A stretch of DNA of 64,000 bases from Phialophora verrucosa (lineage: Eukaryota; Ascomycota; Eurotiomycetes; Chaetothyriales; Herpotrichiellaceae): positions 2,108,001-2,172,000 of the forward strand of contig MSED01000001.1 of NCBI GenBank assembly GCA_002099365.1, written 5' to 3'. The notes beneath the pieces are model-generated. The model was not told the DNA's origin, did not search any database, and saw only the letters and a list, made by a program, of their open reading frames with translations. The position numbers were made by a program, and so were the translations under genes. Below are positions 63,160 through 64,000 of this stretch, piece after piece (within the stretch, counting starts at the first letter, position 1; every line of letters begins with the position of its first letter).

Positions 63160-64000
63160 TTACTGTTTGTGCACAACCTCTGCAGCCCCCGTAGTATCCA
63201 TTGATGAACGATGTGGTGACGGCGTCAAGAACCTCACATCATCGAACGGGCTAAATGTGACGTTTTTCTTGCCTTTAAGATGGACGGCATGCGCAGCTCT
63301 CGAGATGCCATGCTCAAGTTTAGTGAAGACGTTCGGTCCATTGACGGAGCCATCCTTGTCGTTGTGAGTAGCGGAAAAGGTGGTGCCATTGGTGCTGGAT
63401 CTAATGGGTACAGCCGCCTCAAGTTCATAGACATGCCCGTCGCCGCCAATCCCGGCAGCGCCGAGCACCCTAGGTTGCGAGATATTGTGGTCATGAAAGG
63501 TGACGTCGTGAGGATTGGAATCCACATGGGCCACGGTCTCTTTCTTGATCGTTGCTAGCGCTCGCGACCGAGGACCCATAATCTCCCCGTCTCCGACTCC
63601 TTTGACATTAGGGGCTGGTGCAGCACTCGCAAACTGACTGTTGGCGACGTTGCCCCGTCCTTCTTCGTCCACGGCTTCCAACGGTAAGGTGTGTGCGGTC
63701 ACTGCGTGATCAGATTGCAGCTCGGCCGGCGGGAATTGTCCACTGTCTAGCTCTGAAATACTAGGAGCAAATGAACTTCGTGAGCCAGTGACCTGCTGGC
63801 GGACTTCGCCGTCATCCATAGCCGAGGGCATGAATTCCTTCGATAGATGCTCATAAGGCTTCAGACCGCCATTGTCAGTCAACGCTGTGGATGATGACCC
63901 AGAGCTCCCGGACCAAAGTTGAAAGCTAGATCTGCTACCGCCAGAACTGGAATCAGTCGTCGAGGGGGAAAGTGTTGCTCGGTCATCTTCAGCCGCTGGT
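63160..64000 (-). CDS. Ser-rich protein of unknown function, 5' end off window
   Basis: The minus-strand frame is open from the window edge to a stop at 63160, at least 279 codons. No ATG near the edge was needed; the start is beyond base 64000. The visible part is Ser/Thr/Gly-rich near the edge, acidic in the middle and ends with GKKNVTFSPFDDVRFLTPSPH and a short tail. No domain is recognised. Possible phosphorylation (SP/TP) sites are many. It may be a regulator or scaffold, but nothing in view says so. Confidence 0.6.
   Translation of the reverse strand, partial: PAAEDDRATLSPSTTDSSSGGSRSSFQLWSGSSGSSSTALTDNGGLKPYEHLSKEFMPSAMDDGEVRQQVTGSRSSFAPSISELDSGQFPPAELQSDHAVTAHTLPLEAVDEEGRGNVANSQFASAAPAPNVKGVGDGEIMGPRSRALATIKKETVAHVDSNPHDVTFHDHNISQPRVLGAAGIGGDGHVYELEAAVPIRSSTNGTTFSATHNDKDGSVNGPNVFTKLEHGISRAAHAVHLKGKKNVTFSPFDDVRFLTPSPHRSSMDTTGAAEVVHKQ

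Noticed and set aside
1..64000. tRNA genes
   Set aside because: GTTCGA-type T-loop strings occur (for example near 4530, 16755 and 47610) but none has the paired stems and B-box spacing of a tRNA.

Overview
The window is nuclear DNA from a filamentous ascomycete (Pezizomycotina). Genes carry short introns (mostly 36-124 nt) with GT donors, CTAAC/CTGAC-like branch points and YAG acceptors. The gene set is fungal: a Fungal_trans_2 regulator, a NimE-type cyclin, FEX1, RPC53, ERG8, UMP1 and a urease accessory gene. No rRNA, tRNA, CRISPR array or intact transposon was seen. The class (Eurotiomycetes, Dothideomycetes or a relative) cannot be fixed from the sequence alone.

Layout. 1-9.7 kb: a Fungal_trans_2 regulator cut by the left edge, a DUF4385 gene convergent with RNase H2 subunit C, a decayed cyclopropane-synthase/sphingolipid-methyltransferase-like gene, the exonuclease gene REX4 divergent from the fused uridine kinase URK1, and a small secreted protein. 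10-25 kb: conserved housekeeping genes UMP1, a prenylatable ubiquitin-like protein, ERG8, a DHX57/Ucp12-like DEVH helicase and a B-type cyclin, separated by repeat-bearing intergenic DNA. 25-28 kb: a 3.3 kb gene-poor stretch. 28-36 kb: a Zn2Cys6 protein with its cluster at the C-terminus, RPC53, a secreted protein and the fluoride exporter FEX1.

36-46 kb looks accessory. It holds an amidase interrupted by one in-frame TGA, a CorA-like membrane protein with an unclear N-terminus, an OTT_1508-type deaminase-fold protein and an uncharacterised four-exon gene. 46-64 kb: a coiled-coil protein of unknown role, FUR1 (uracil phosphoribosyltransferase) convergent with ureD, cohesin SCC3, an IRC22/TRAP-alpha-like ER protein divergent from a CCCH zinc-finger protein, an F-box protein, and an unknown Ser-rich protein cut by the right edge.

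Functional links are loose, as usual in fungal chromosomes. URK1 and FUR1 both serve pyrimidine salvage. The cyclin and SCC3 serve the cell cycle. UMP1 and the F-box protein serve protein degradation. Many exon structures were worked out by joining reading frames at splice signals, with phases checked, so several proteins here are longer than any single open frame. The points most worth checking are the amidase TGA, the methyltransferase relic, the tiny first coding exons of UMP1 (3 nt) and the cyclin (12 nt), and two multi-exon genes of unknown function.
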